A program made the position numbers and the translations under genes. DNA of 64,000 bases from Chloroflexota bacterium (lineage in GTDB: Bacteria > Chloroflexota > UBA6077 > FW602-bin22 > JAMCVK01), in NCBI GenBank assembly GCA_023475225.1, contig JAMCVK010000026.1, positions 1 through 64,000 of the forward strand, read 5' to 3'. A model generated the notes under the pieces. That model ran no database searches. It saw only the letters and a program-made list of their open reading frames with translations, and had not been told where the DNA came from. Shown here piece after piece: positions 44,032 to 53,161 of the stretch. Numbering within the stretch: the first letter of the stretch is position 1; each line of letters begins with the position of its first letter.

Positions 44032-45234
44032 CTAATACTGAATTTCCACCCGTTTCCCCGTCCTCGCTGATTCAGCGATGGCGTCACAGATCACAGCGCA
44101 CTTGTAGCCGTCCTCGAAAGTGGCGCCATAGGGAGCTACGCTCTTATCGTTAACGATGGCGTCGATCAGATGATATAGCTCATGAACGAAGCTGTGTTCC
44201 CATCCGATCATATGTCCAGGTGGCCACCAGCTCGCCCAGAAGGGATGGTATGACTCACTCACTAGAACCTCGCGGAAACCTGTTATCTCCCTAGGTTGGG
44301 TATCGATCAGGTAAACCCTTAGCTCATTGAGCCTCTCCAGATCGAAGGCGATGCTCCCTTTGGAGCCGTTGATTTCAATGACCTCATAGTTCTTCCTGCC
44401 AGGGCAGAAGCGGGAGGCCTCTAGGGTGCCCACTGCGCCGTTCTGAAACTCGATGACTGCTGCAAAGGCATCATCCACGTCTACCCTACCCATTCTTTCT
44501 GGATCACCCGGTAGTGGTCGCTCCTTGACGAAGGTCGTCAGCAATCCACTGACCGCCTTAGGCTCGTCCACCAGAAAACGAGCCAGGTCGATGATGTGAG
44601 CTCCAAGGTCCCCCAATGCCCCACTACCAGCAATCCTTCTGTCCAACCGCCAGACCAAAGGGTACTTGGGATCAGTGAGCCATTCTTGGAGGTAGCATGC
44701 CCGGAAGTGATGGATATGTCCCAAGGCTCCTTGCTCGATGAGCAACCGTGCCTGGCGGATGGCTGGGACAAACCGGTAGTTGAAGGCGCAAGCGTGCTTC
44801 ACTCCGGCCTTGTTCACCGCCTCTAACATTCTCAGCGCTTCGGGTGCAGATCCAGCCAGTGGCTTCTCACAAAAGACATGCTTGCCCGCCTCAGCGGCAG
44901 CGATACAGGGATCGGCGTGCATATCGTTGGAGGCACAGTTATCGAAAAGCTGGATACGGTCATCCCTGAGCATCTCCCGCCAATCCATGTAGTAGCCCTC
45001 GAAGCCGTACCTGCGTGTTGCTTCGCGCACGGCTTCCTCGGATCGGCCACAGATGGCCACCAGTTTGGGTATGGCGGGCGGTGGCCAGAAGATGTACGGC
45101 ATCTTCTTGTAGGCGTTTGAATGCGCTTTACCCATGAAGGCATAGCCAAGCATACCTACACCGATCTCAGGGATCTCTACAGCCAAGGGCTGTGTCTCAC
45201 CCCTAGTCATGAAGTCCGTCTTTTCCTCACCCAT
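44032..45234 (-). CDS. Gfo/Idh/MocA-family oxidoreductase
   Basis: The NAD(P)-dependent sugar or inositol-type dehydrogenase has about 400 residues. The Rossmann region is VGMLGYAFMGKAHSNAY. CEKPLAGSAPEALRML is the EKP catalytic motif, and GALGDLGAHIIDLARFL carries the substrate-binding Asp/His. ATG 45234 is chosen with GGAGG about 8 bases upstream. It is the last gene of a large minus-strand catabolic cluster and follows an isomerase/epimerase-like TIM-barrel gene, a pairing typical of polyol or keto-sugar degradation. Substrate unknown. Confidence 0.88.
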   Translation of the reverse strand: MGEEKTDFMTRGETQPLAVEIPEIGVGMLGYAFMGKAHSNAYKKMPYIFWPPPAIPKLVAICGRSEEAVREATRRYGFEGYYMDWREMLRDDRIQLFDNCASNDMHADPCIAAAEAGKHVFCEKPLAGSAPEALRMLEAVNKAGVKHACAFNYRFVPAIRQARLLIEQGALGHIHHFRACYLQEWLTDPKYPLVWRLDRRIAGSGALGDLGAHIIDLARFLVDEPKAVSGLLTTFVKERPLPGDPERMGRVDVDDAFAAVIEFQNGAVGTLEASRFCPGRKNYEVIEINGSKGSIAFDLERLNELRVYLIDTQPREITGFREVLVSESYHPFWASWWPPGHMIGWEHSFVHELYHLIDAIVNDKSVAPYGATFEDGYKCAVICDAIAESARTGKRVEIQY

Positions 45235-45264
45235 GTCTAGCCTCCTCCCCCTCAAGGCGCTGAT

Positions 45265-46236
45265 TTACCACCAAACCACCTCCAAGGGCTTCTTGATGAT
45301 CAGCGGTTTCAGGTACTGGATGCATTTCTCGACACCGTCCTCCCTGGACATCACCGGATCCTCATGCTCGTAGGAGAGGACATAATCATATCCCACAGCG
45401 AGCAAGGCGGTCATAACGCGCCGCCAGTTCACCTCACCCCAACCGGGGCAACGGAAGCGAAACCCTCGGTCAGGGCGTGTCCAAGCACCGGTGGGGATAA
45501 CACCTGACCTAGGCAACTCGTCCGCTTGGAGTTCTGAATCTTTGGCATGGGCGTGATAGATCCGCTTGCCGAATTTCTTGATGAAGATCACGGGATCGAT
45601 CAACTGCCAGACGAGGTGGCTGGGATCGAAGTTAAAACCAAACTCAGGGCGACCATCGAGGGCCTTAACGGCCCGTTCGGCCGTCTCAATGTTGTAGGCT
45701 ATCTCGGTGGGGTGCACCTCCAGGGCAAACTTTACCCCGTACTCCTTGAAAGTGTCGAGGATACTGTTCCAACGCTCAGCAAATAGCTCCCATCCACGCT
45801 CGTATATCTGCTCATTGGCTGGCGGGAAGATGTACCAGTGCCCCCACACATGGGAACCAGTGAAACCATTAACCACGGGCACCCCCAAGGCAGAGGCGGC
45901 TTGAGCAGTCTTCTTCATCCGCTCCATGCCATACCTAACCTTCTCGTCAGGGTCCTTGATCGGCGCCCAGCCGTCGGTGCTTTCGTTCAGAGGCCCAAGG
46001 ACCAGTTGCCCTTCCAAGTGGTTACTGACGGCGGAGATGGTAAGGTTATATCGAGCCAACATGTCCTTAATGCTCCTCACGTAGACTCTATCGCTGACTG
46101 TCCGATCGATATCTAGATGGTTGCTACCCCGCCAGGCCGCCAGTTCTACCATCTCGTAGCCTAAGCTAGCGACGTACCGCGCCACCTCTTCCAGCGGCTT
46201 CTCGTTGAAGAGCACCGTAAAAATTCCTATCTTCAT
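45265..46236 (-). CDS. Sugar phosphate isomerase/epimerase-like TIM barrel protein
   Basis: This xylose-isomerase-like TIM-barrel protein (AP endonuclease 2 family) of 323 residues has KIGIFTVLFNEKPLEEVARYVASLGYEMVELA at the N-terminus. Metal-site motifs are ALEVHPTEIAYN, GFNFDPSHLVWQ, IYHAHAKDSEL and VLSYEHEDP. Such enzymes isomerise or epimerise keto-sugars or dehydrate inosose. It overlaps the small upstream gene by 4 bases and is followed by a Gfo/Idh dehydrogenase. Confidence 0.87.
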   Translation of the reverse strand: MKIGIFTVLFNEKPLEEVARYVASLGYEMVELAAWRGSNHLDIDRTVSDRVYVRSIKDMLARYNLTISAVSNHLEGQLVLGPLNESTDGWAPIKDPDEKVRYGMERMKKTAQAASALGVPVVNGFTGSHVWGHWYIFPPANEQIYERGWELFAERWNSILDTFKEYGVKFALEVHPTEIAYNIETAERAVKALDGRPEFGFNFDPSHLVWQLIDPVIFIKKFGKRIYHAHAKDSELQADELPRSGVIPTGAWTRPDRGFRFRCPGWGEVNWRRVMTALLAVGYDYVLSYEHEDPVMSREDGVEKCIQYLKPLIIKKPLEVVWW

Positions 46237-46547
46237 TTTTGCCCAACTTCCTCTGCGTAGATGATCTGAAAATCAGCGTTAACTTGGGCAAGCCATTCGC
46301 CGCTGGTCTTCCGCACCTCAGGTGTCTGCAAGTCTCTCTCAAAATCCTGTAGACTGCTTACATCAATGACCTCGATATACTTGCGTTTTTCCATCTCTCC
46401 CGCTTTAGGTAGCACTTTGTACAGGGTGAGGCCCAAGACCGATGCAGCCGCCCTCATGGTTGGCTGATCAGATTCGGTCGACCATTCTTCGTATTTCCTT
46501 GGGTCCGTTTCGGGCTTTAACTCATATATCACAAAGACCTTAGGCAC
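46233..46547 (-). CDS. Small alpha/beta protein, HapK/REDY-like
   Basis: The 104-residue protein reads PKVFVIYELKPETDPRKYEEW ... TLYKVLPKAGEMEKRKYIEVIDVSSLQDFERDLQTPEV, a ferredoxin-like alpha/beta-barrel pattern similar to small REDY/HapK proteins. GTG at 46547 has AGGAGG 6 bases upstream; the longer frame to 46610 lacks conserved sequence. Its stop overlaps the isomerase start (ATGA), so it belongs to the catabolic operon. Function unknown. Confidence 0.6.
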   Translation of the reverse strand: MPKVFVIYELKPETDPRKYEEWSTESDQPTMRAAASVLGLTLYKVLPKAGEMEKRKYIEVIDVSSLQDFERDLQTPEVRKTSGEWLAQVNADFQIIYAEEVGQK

Positions 46548-46691
46548 TGTAGACCTCCTCAAGCAAGTTTTTTCAACAACCCCTGCCCCGGTCTTAGGGT
46601 TTTGAAGCAAGGGGCATATCTAGAACCTGCCCAAAAGGCGCTATCCCTCCCCCCGTTTTTCGATCCCTTTCTCGCCTTGAAACCTAACAGG

Positions 46692-47687
46692 TCAAAATGG
46701 CAATACACGCTTAGGGTTCTCGTGTAGAATAGTGTGCACAGTAAACGTATCAATACCTGCCGCCAGCAGTTTAGGGATGAAGCCCCTTAGAATATATGCA
46801 AACCGGAAACGGCCCAGAGTCTCAGGATTAAGTTTCTGCTCTTCCTCATATTTTTCCATCATGATGTCCGAAGAAAAGAACAATCGGTTTGCATATCCCA
46901 TTTTCACCATGGCCGTGATCAGGCGAATCCTTTGGTCATCCGGGACATTATAAATCCGGCCATTCAAGTTGCTCCATTTCTCCTTCCCTATCGTATCATA
47001 TTCAAGGTTCGCCCCACGCTGCACGATAGCTAGATGATAATCAAGATCAGGATTGATATCAGAATGTCCGATAATTACACGCCTCAAATCAGCACCCTCA
47101 TTCTCTAGAATATCCAGCTGCTCTAGCCCCATCGTGCCATAGCCCGTGTGCGTAGAGATGGCTGCTCCGGTTCTCAGGTGGGCCCTCGCCGCAGCGCGCA
47201 GAACCTTTTCTTCGAGCGCGGTGATCTGGTTGATGGAACTGCCGATTTCGCCGATAATGCCAGCCTTAATACTAGTGCCATCGATCCCATCGGCGAGATC
47301 ATGAGTGAAAATTTGGGCGATTTCATCGATACTCATCTCTTTCAAATAGTTGGGGAGGAAGGGGCCTTGATAAAAGCCGGTGCCAGCAACAATATGCACT
47401 CCTGTCGCCTTGCTGACACTGTGTAGAAAGTGGGCGTCCCGGCCCATGCCGATGCTCGTTACACTAACTACTGTTTTTCCCCCGGCTGCTTTAAATTCTT
47501 GCATACCGTTAATCGCAAACTCCAGCTCCTGTGCCCTTCTTTCAGCACTACTTGGTCTCCTCCCCAAATCAATGTGGAGGTGTTCATGCATCGCCGTGGC
47601 ACCAAGTTCCTCCGGCAAGCAGCCCCCGAGTACCGTTTGTATCCTTTTGACCTTAGCTTGAGCTCTTTGCTTAACTACAATACCCAT
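46692..47687 (-). CDS. Phosphotriesterase-family hydrolase
   Basis: This TIM-barrel amidohydrolase of about 331 residues has binuclear metal ligands MHEHLHID (HxH near residue 34), the candidate carbamylated-Lys segment SIKAGIIGEIG, THTGYG, IIGHSDINPD and FSSDIMM. This is the phosphotriesterase/lactonase (PHP) family. Most members hydrolyse lactones or esters rather than organophosphates. The frame opens at a TTG at 47699; ATG 47687 is preferred, 10 bases after the nitrilase-like stop codon. It probably acts on an intermediate of the cluster. Confidence 0.85.
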   Translation of the reverse strand: MGIVVKQRAQAKVKRIQTVLGGCLPEELGATAMHEHLHIDLGRRPSSAERRAQELEFAINGMQEFKAAGGKTVVSVTSIGMGRDAHFLHSVSKATGVHIVAGTGFYQGPFLPNYLKEMSIDEIAQIFTHDLADGIDGTSIKAGIIGEIGSSINQITALEEKVLRAAARAHLRTGAAISTHTGYGTMGLEQLDILENEGADLRRVIIGHSDINPDLDYHLAIVQRGANLEYDTIGKEKWSNLNGRIYNVPDDQRIRLITAMVKMGYANRLFFSSDIMMEKYEEEQKLNPETLGRFRFAYILRGFIPKLLAAGIDTFTVHTILHENPKRVLPF

Positions 47688-47699
47688 ACACCCACTCAA

Positions 47700-48695
47700 T
47701 CACGGATCAATCTGGCGATCAGGAGGATAGATGAGATTCGGATCGCTGATAGCCCCATACAGCTCAGGTACACGATCCGCCAGTATGTTAAGTCCAGCAA
47801 AGTAGCTGGTCCTGGCCGCCAGGATCTCCTCTTTGATCTTGAGCCCGTGAGCTATGGCCATCCCTTCCTCGTCTGCTATTTCGGCGATGACTATCCCACT
47901 GGGATTGATGATCCGGCTATGTCCATAGAAGTGCCATGGCATCTTACAATCCCGCCCGGCACAGTCGGAGGCAACGAACCATATTTGGTTCTCCGCAGCT
48001 CGACATTTTACGAAAGTATCATAGAGATACCCCTGATAGTCCTCTACCGTGATACCATTTACCGTTAGAGGGCCCGAGTACGTCCAGGCCGTGGAGAACA
48101 CAAGTATATCAGTCCCCTTTATGGCATAAATGAGGCACGTCTCGGAAAAAGCTACATCGTAGCAGATCAGCATGCCAATCCGCCCCAGAGGAGTGTCATA
48201 GACATCGAGGGCGTTACCGGCTCGATAGATATGGAGCTCCGCTCCCGGCTGATGAACTTTTCTATACACTCCTATAACACCACCTGGGCCTATCAACGCT
48301 GTGCTATTAAATAGGGCTCCTGTACCTCCAGCATATGTAGGCGAAACTTCGGTAAGTCCCATGACTATGTAGAGATCGTATTGTTTTGCATATTGCCTCA
48401 GGATCGCTGTCGCTTCCCCTGGGATCGTTTCAGCATTCTGATAGTGATACTGGAAAACTTCTGGGCTCAGTGTCAAAGTGTGTTCCGTTTCCCATAAATA
48501 TCCTTGCAAAGCCTGCTCTGGGAACACGATCAGGTTCGCCCCTAACTCCCCAGCCTTGCGTATGAACGACACATATTTTTCTAGGTTCGCTTCCTTGTTA
48601 TGGATCGGTGTCACGTTTACTGTAGCAATGGCTATACCGCCGGCAGAGGCGTCACCCGTCTGCACAAGCGCGTATTCGAAGTCATTCATGCTCAT
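47700..48695 (-). CDS. Carbon-nitrogen hydrolase (nitrilase/amidase superfamily)
   Basis: The catalytic triad is visible as Glu60 (IVFPEQAL), Lys146 (VYRKVHQP) and Cys178 (MLICYDVAFSE). The 331-residue protein belongs to the aliphatic amidase/beta-ureidopropionase side of the superfamily. It would split an amide or ureido bond in the compound imported by the neighbouring transporter. The downstream phosphotriesterase-family gene is almost contiguous. Confidence 0.88.
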   Translation of the reverse strand: MSMNDFEYALVQTGDASAGGIAIATVNVTPIHNKEANLEKYVSFIRKAGELGANLIVFPEQALQGYLWETEHTLTLSPEVFQYHYQNAETIPGEATAILRQYAKQYDLYIVMGLTEVSPTYAGGTGALFNSTALIGPGGVIGVYRKVHQPGAELHIYRAGNALDVYDTPLGRIGMLICYDVAFSETCLIYAIKGTDILVFSTAWTYSGPLTVNGITVEDYQGYLYDTFVKCRAAENQIWFVASDCAGRDCKMPWHFYGHSRIINPSGIVIAEIADEEGMAIAHGLKIKEEILAARTSYFAGLNILADRVPELYGAISDPNLIYPPDRQIDP

Positions 48696-48751
48696 CTTGA
48701 CCTCCTACGCCGCCTAAAGCCACAAGGCGAGGTATACTCGTTTTACCAGCG

Positions 48752-48832
48752 CTAGTCACGTCGCAGATAAGCCAGATACCCTCCATCAATCAAGATAGTA
48801 ACGCCATGGATATAGGTACACTCCTCGGAGGC
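48752..48832 (-). pseudogene. C-terminal remnant of a short-chain dehydrogenase
   Basis: Minus-strand translation gives ASEECTYIHGVTILIDGGYLAY and a stop at 48752-48754. This is the standard SDR ending (S-x-Y-I-x-G-x-x-x-x-x-DGG). Just upstream the frame breaks: ATTTTG (IL) joins through one extra base. No Rossmann or YxxxK region remains. The relic lies between the nitrilase-like and transporter genes, so the cluster once held a dehydrogenase here. Confidence 0.6.
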
Positions 48833-48894
48833 TCAAAATCCACAATATTCTCGACTCAATCACCATTATTGCACACCATAGCTAGCGAAGAGTG

Positions 48895-49794
48895 CTAGGC
48901 TTCCATCAAGGTCCGCAGCCGTGGATCTAGGATGTCTCTCAAGGTGTCTCCCAGTAAATTGAACCCTAATACGGTGACCATGATCGCTGCTCCTGGAAAT
49001 ATCGCTGTCCAAGGAGCCGTCAGCATAAATTGTCGACTCGCGCTCAGCATTGCTCCCCAAGACGGCGTAGGGGGTTGTGTACCAAGCCCTAGAAAGCTTA
49101 AAGCCGCCTCGGTCAAAATTGCCCAAGAAAAACTAAGGGTCGCCTGTACAATTAAAGGGGTGACGACATTGGGGAAGATATGAAAAAGAATAATACGGGC
49201 GTCTGTAGCCCCTATTGTTCTGGCCGCCTCAACGAACTCCTTTCGTTTCTCTGAGAGCACCGAACCCTGCGCTAACCTGGCGAATGTGGGTATAAACACT
49301 ATCCCGATCGCTAGCATAGCATTTGTAGTGTTGGGTCCCAAGATAGCCGTCACAAATAGGGCCAGTAAAATGGCCGGAAAGGAAAGAATCACGTCCATCG
49401 TTCGCATGAGCACCATACCGATGATCCCCTCATAGTATCCAGCTATCAAGCCAACCCAAGCGCCAGCAGTCAAGGCTATGGCCACTGCTAATATACCTAC
49501 CCAGAGGGAAATCCGCGCCCCGTATATCAGTCTAACGAGGATATCCCGGCCGAAGCTATCTGTGCCCAGCGGAAAGGTTGCACTTGGTGGCTGTAATCGA
49601 CACTGGATGTTCATAGCGTTCGGGTCCTGAGGTGCGATATAAGGCGCTAAGATTGCCACCAGTACCGTTATTAAGACGACGATACCTCCCGCGGTGCCGA
49701 TAGAATTCCGCTGGATCATTAAAAACAACAATCTAATCCTGCTTAGATCTCCCCTACGCCATTCAGTGGTCTGCGCCTTAAGGATAGTTGACAT
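48895..49794 (-). CDS. ABC transporter permease, DppC/OppC family
   Basis: The 299-residue permease has an N-terminal OppC-type helix (RNSIGTAGGIVVLITVLVAILAPYIAP), PLGTDSFGRDILVRLIYGARISLWVG and the EAA loop EAARTIGATDARIILFHIFPNVVTPLI. AALSFLGLGTQPPTPSWG is the usual signature. It pairs with the DppB-type permease 15 bases upstream. The ATPases of the system are not in the window. Confidence 0.92.
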   Translation of the reverse strand: MSTILKAQTTEWRRGDLSRIRLLFLMIQRNSIGTAGGIVVLITVLVAILAPYIAPQDPNAMNIQCRLQPPSATFPLGTDSFGRDILVRLIYGARISLWVGILAVAIALTAGAWVGLIAGYYEGIIGMVLMRTMDVILSFPAILLALFVTAILGPNTTNAMLAIGIVFIPTFARLAQGSVLSEKRKEFVEAARTIGATDARIILFHIFPNVVTPLIVQATLSFSWAILTEAALSFLGLGTQPPTPSWGAMLSASRQFMLTAPWTAIFPGAAIMVTVLGFNLLGDTLRDILDPRLRTLMEA

Positions 49795-49809
49795 AGAAGT
49801 TCACCAGAC

Positions 49810-50760
49810 CTACTCGTAAGTAATGCGGGGATCTAAATAGGCATACAGGATATCCACCACCAGGTTTACTAACACAAAGACTACGGTCACAAACAACACG
49901 CCCCCCTGAACGAGGGGGTAGTCACGCTGGTAGATCGCATACAGAACCAATCGTCCTACGCCAGGAAGTCCAAATATCTCCTCAACTATGATAGTCCCAC
50001 CTAATAGATAACCCATCTGAACGCCTACAACGGTGACGACAGGGATGAGAGCATTCTTCAAAGCATGTCGGTATATCACTATTCGCTCTGTCAAGCCCTT
50101 CGCTCTGGCCGTAAGTATGTAATCTCGGGTGTATACATCTAGGAAAGAGGATCTAACCATACGCATTACAATGGCTGCGGTTACCACACCTAAGGCAAGC
50201 GATGGCAAAATAATTATCTGGATATTTTCGACAGGGCTTTCCAGCAAGCCCACCCAGCCCAGGTGGGGAAGCCAATGAAACAGATAGGATACAAGGAGAA
50301 TCAACATGGTCGCTAGCCAAAAGTTAGGCAAGGATAAGCCCACTAAACTGACAAGTCGGGTTACCAGATCCACAAGACTGTTACGTTTCACAGCGGATAT
50401 GATACCAGCAGGCAGGCCAATGCTCAGGGCAATGATTAAGGAAGCGATAGCAATCTCAGCAGTGAGTGGCAGCCTTTGCAGGATGTCGGCCAGTACTGGC
50501 CGCCCAGTTCTTAGCGAGTGACCCAGGTCGCCTCTTATTACATGCGATAGCCAATCAAAATACTGGATATAGAGAGGCCTGTGCAGACCGAGCATTCTCT
50601 CGAACTCAAGGATTCGCTCGCGGGGTATATCAGGGTTAGTACCGATGAGTACCTCTACCACATTACCAGGTAGCAGACGCATAACAAGGAAAGTTATTAT
50701 GGAGACACCCAGCAGAATGGGTATCATCATCAATAGACGCTTAGCAATATACGCGGTCAT
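49810..50760 (-). CDS. ABC transporter permease, DppB/OppB family
   Basis: This 316-residue permease has six hydrophobic segments, RLLMMIPILLGVSIITFLVMRLLPG at the start, GDLGHSLRTGRPV and the coupling loop LTARAKGLTERIVIYRHALKNALIPVVTVVG. FGLPGVGRLVLYAIYQRDYPLVQG is typical of the family. It lies downstream of the substrate-binding gene across a strong hairpin. Confidence 0.93.
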   Translation of the reverse strand: MTAYIAKRLLMMIPILLGVSIITFLVMRLLPGNVVEVLIGTNPDIPRERILEFERMLGLHRPLYIQYFDWLSHVIRGDLGHSLRTGRPVLADILQRLPLTAEIAIASLIIALSIGLPAGIISAVKRNSLVDLVTRLVSLVGLSLPNFWLATMLILLVSYLFHWLPHLGWVGLLESPVENIQIIILPSLALGVVTAAIVMRMVRSSFLDVYTRDYILTARAKGLTERIVIYRHALKNALIPVVTVVGVQMGYLLGGTIIVEEIFGLPGVGRLVLYAIYQRDYPLVQGGVLFVTVVFVLVNLVVDILYAYLDPRITYE

Positions 50761-50845
50761 CTCGAGAACCTGTCTGTTTGGTTAATATGGCTATGGCCCA
50801 ATCGCACCATATGACTGTAGTTGAGCTGACAAGGAGCCCACTATT

Positions 50846-50884
50846 CGGCTCGCTTGCATCGTGTTTCACGATGCAAGCGAGCCG
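50846..50884. other. Perfect 18-bp stem-loop between binding protein and permease genes
   Basis: CGGCTCGCTTGCATCGTG (50846-50863) pairs perfectly with 50867-50884 around a 3-base TTT loop. There is no U-tract after it on either strand, so it is not a standard terminator. It lies 41 bases after the binding-protein stop and is a likely RNA-protecting or partial-termination stem that lets the binding protein be made in excess over the permeases. Confidence 0.7.
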
Positions 50885-50925
50885 ATACCCCACTTTACTA
50901 GAGGGCAAAGTGCCAGGCTAGTTCT

Positions 50926-52584
50926 CTAGGCCTCAAGCCACGCCTTCCGCAGGAGCAACCTCCACTCAAGGGCCAACGGCTTGTAACCCTTCAATTTGGG
51001 TGAAGCTATTTCGACGACAGGAGGAGAGTACAACCACAGTTTTGGAGCCTGTTGTACAAGAACCTTTTGAAGCTCGTTGTAGATTTTCTTGCGTTCCGCA
51101 GGATCCACCGTGGTTTGCCCCTTCCGCATCAACGCATCAGCCTCCGGACTCTTCAGTCCATACACGTTCGCTGGTCCCCAAGAGGCATAATGGTGGGCTA
51201 GCTCGCCGGGTTCAGGAGAAAGGCTATCGAGCGCGCTAAACAAATTGAAATCTCTGGCACGCCAATTCTTGATGTACTGGGCCCACTCTGTGAGAACTAT
51301 CTCCGCCTCAATGCCCACCTCCTTCAACTGGCGTTGAATTATCTGAGCATTTGCAACCTGGAGAGGATACTGCTGGGAGGCCATAATGGTGGTCTTAAAG
51401 CCAGCTGGGTAGCCAGCTTTCGCCAGTAGCTCCTTGGCCTTGGCCACATTGCGCTTGTAGGATGGATATGCATCGGCTGGCAACGACCACTCAGCATACG
51501 CCGGAGGAATAGGGCCCAGGAGGGTGGCTCTGCCACCAACTGCCCCTGCGATGATCTCCTGTCTATCAATAGCCCAACTGAGGGCCTCCCTCACCTCCTG
51601 TTTATCAAATGGGGATCGCGCGCAATTGATGCCCAGGGCATAATAGTTTCCGGCCATCTGCTCGATGAGAACTACACTCGGATCTCCCTTCACTGCTGCC
51701 ACGCTCTCCGGCAAACGAGCGAGGGTTAGCTGAGCTCTTCCAGTACGTACGGCGGCTATCCTTGAGGTCTCATCTGGCATGATTTGGAAGGTGAGGCCAT
51801 CCAGGTAGGGGAGCCCCTTCTCAAAGTAATCCTTGAACTTCACCAACTTAGTGAAGTTGTCACGGACGAACTCGGAAAGCATGAAGGGCCCTGCACCACC
51901 ATCATGCTCCAATAGGTTCCCATACTGTTTCACCACTTCATGGGCTACCACCATGGGTTGCGTTCCGCCAACTCCACCGGCTAAGAAGCCCAGAAAAGGA
52001 GCATAAGGCTCCTTGAGTGTGAACCGCACGGTATACTTGTCAGTAGCCTCGTACTTACTAACCAGGTCGAACCGACTGGTGTAGTACGACTTGAGCGCGG
52101 GATCCCTTATGCGATCGATGCTGTAGATGACGTCTTCCGCCGTAACCTCCCGACCATTGTGAAACTTGGCCCCTTTGCGCAGGTGAAAGGTGTAGTTCAA
52201 CCCGTCTGGTGAAGTATCCCAAGATTCAGCCAGGTCAGGAATGACCTTATTCCCCTCATCCAACCGCACCAGACCGCTATACAGGTGCTCGATGATCTCG
52301 CGTGCAGAAAAGCCTATGGATGTGTGTGCATCAAAGCCCACCGCTTCAGCCTCTTTGGCTATAACTAACGCACCTCCCGCTCGCGGCGCAGGTACCGTAG
52401 TAGGTGTAGGGGCCTTGGGAGGCACAGGCGTCGGTGTCGGTGCGGCCGGCGGTGGGGCACAGGCTGAGAGAAAGGCCGCTATACTAGATACGGAGAGACC
52501 CAAGGCCGCAGCTCGCACGATGAACTCTCGGCGGCTTATCTTCCCTTGGCTGAACAAACCTTGTAGCCTATCAACCTCTTCCAT
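50926..52584 (-). CDS. ABC transporter substrate-binding lipoprotein, OppA/DppA family
   Basis: This 552-residue solute-binding protein of cluster C has a twin-arginine-like KISRREFIVRAAALG leading to lipobox LSAC, then a Pro/Thr/Ala-rich linker. SBP_bac_5 motifs are DLAESWDTSPDGLNYTFHLRKGAKFHNGREVTAEDVIYS and AREVREALSWAIDR-like KQEVREALSWAIDRQEI. It would bind a peptide, glycoside or other small amide outside the membrane. The amidase-like and sugar-type enzymes downstream suggest a substrate other than a plain peptide. Confidence 0.92.
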   Translation of the reverse strand: MEEVDRLQGLFSQGKISRREFIVRAAALGLSVSSIAAFLSACAPPPAAPTPTPVPPKAPTPTTVPAPRAGGALVIAKEAEAVGFDAHTSIGFSAREIIEHLYSGLVRLDEGNKVIPDLAESWDTSPDGLNYTFHLRKGAKFHNGREVTAEDVIYSIDRIRDPALKSYYTSRFDLVSKYEATDKYTVRFTLKEPYAPFLGFLAGGVGGTQPMVVAHEVVKQYGNLLEHDGGAGPFMLSEFVRDNFTKLVKFKDYFEKGLPYLDGLTFQIMPDETSRIAAVRTGRAQLTLARLPESVAAVKGDPSVVLIEQMAGNYYALGINCARSPFDKQEVREALSWAIDRQEIIAGAVGGRATLLGPIPPAYAEWSLPADAYPSYKRNVAKAKELLAKAGYPAGFKTTIMASQQYPLQVANAQIIQRQLKEVGIEAEIVLTEWAQYIKNWRARDFNLFSALDSLSPEPGELAHHYASWGPANVYGLKSPEADALMRKGQTTVDPAERKKIYNELQKVLVQQAPKLWLYSPPVVEIASPKLKGYKPLALEWRLLLRKAWLEA

Positions 52585-52765
52585 TGTCTTACTCCTTCCG
52601 TTGGGTCGATCAAAAAACTATCCTTTGGGCCGACTGCCTCCATGCGCTACGCGCTGTTGTCACCCCTCTTCAACTGTTCGCCTCAACTTAAATTCCCTAT
52701 CTCACCTCCCCTGCGTGCTACCCATCGCCTCCTGAAAGCCGCGCCCAACCACGAAGTATAGCCAA

Positions 52766-53122
52766 CTACAGTATGGCCTTAGCCGCAATAGCAGTAGCAG
52801 GCTCTAGATATGGGTTTGCGAAACGATGTGGAGTGCCACGTGGCGTAAAAAACACATCACCCCTCTTCAATGGGACTCGGATCTCACCCTCTGATGACTG
52901 CTTGAACGCATCCAAGACCCCATCCACGACGATAACAGCCTCATCTAAATCCTCATGGACGTGATAATCATGCGTGGAGCCCCCTGATCCAAAGATGACG
53001 TATGCAACCGACAGTTTCCCAGCCCCCAGTTCTGGGGACACCACAACCTTTTCCTGCCAGTTCCCCTCGCCATAGTACCATTCTACTTTGTCGAAATCGA
53101 TGTACACGCTGCCCTCAGTCAT
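52766..53122 (-). CDS. Cupin-domain protein
   Basis: This single-domain cupin of 118 residues has motif 1 as HDYHVHEDLDEAVIVVDG and motif 2 as GDVFFTPRGTPHRFAN; the histidines and glutamate/aspartate fit a metal site. Small cupins act as isomerases, dioxygenases or sensors. It sits between the AsnC-type regulator and the binding protein in the catabolic cluster, so it may modify the imported compound. Confidence 0.8.
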   Translation of the reverse strand: MTEGSVYIDFDKVEWYYGEGNWQEKVVVSPELGAGKLSVAYVIFGSGGSTHDYHVHEDLDEAVIVVDGVLDAFKQSSEGEIRVPLKRGDVFFTPRGTPHRFANPYLEPATAIAAKAIL

Positions 53123-53161
53123 CTTTACCTTCTCCGAGCGGCCACAATCAAATTCGGGAGG

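Noticed and set aside
47430-48068. Plus-strand frame of 212 codons antisense to the nitrilase-like and phosphotriesterase-like genes
   Set aside because: Both genes on the other strand have intact catalytic motifs; this frame has none.
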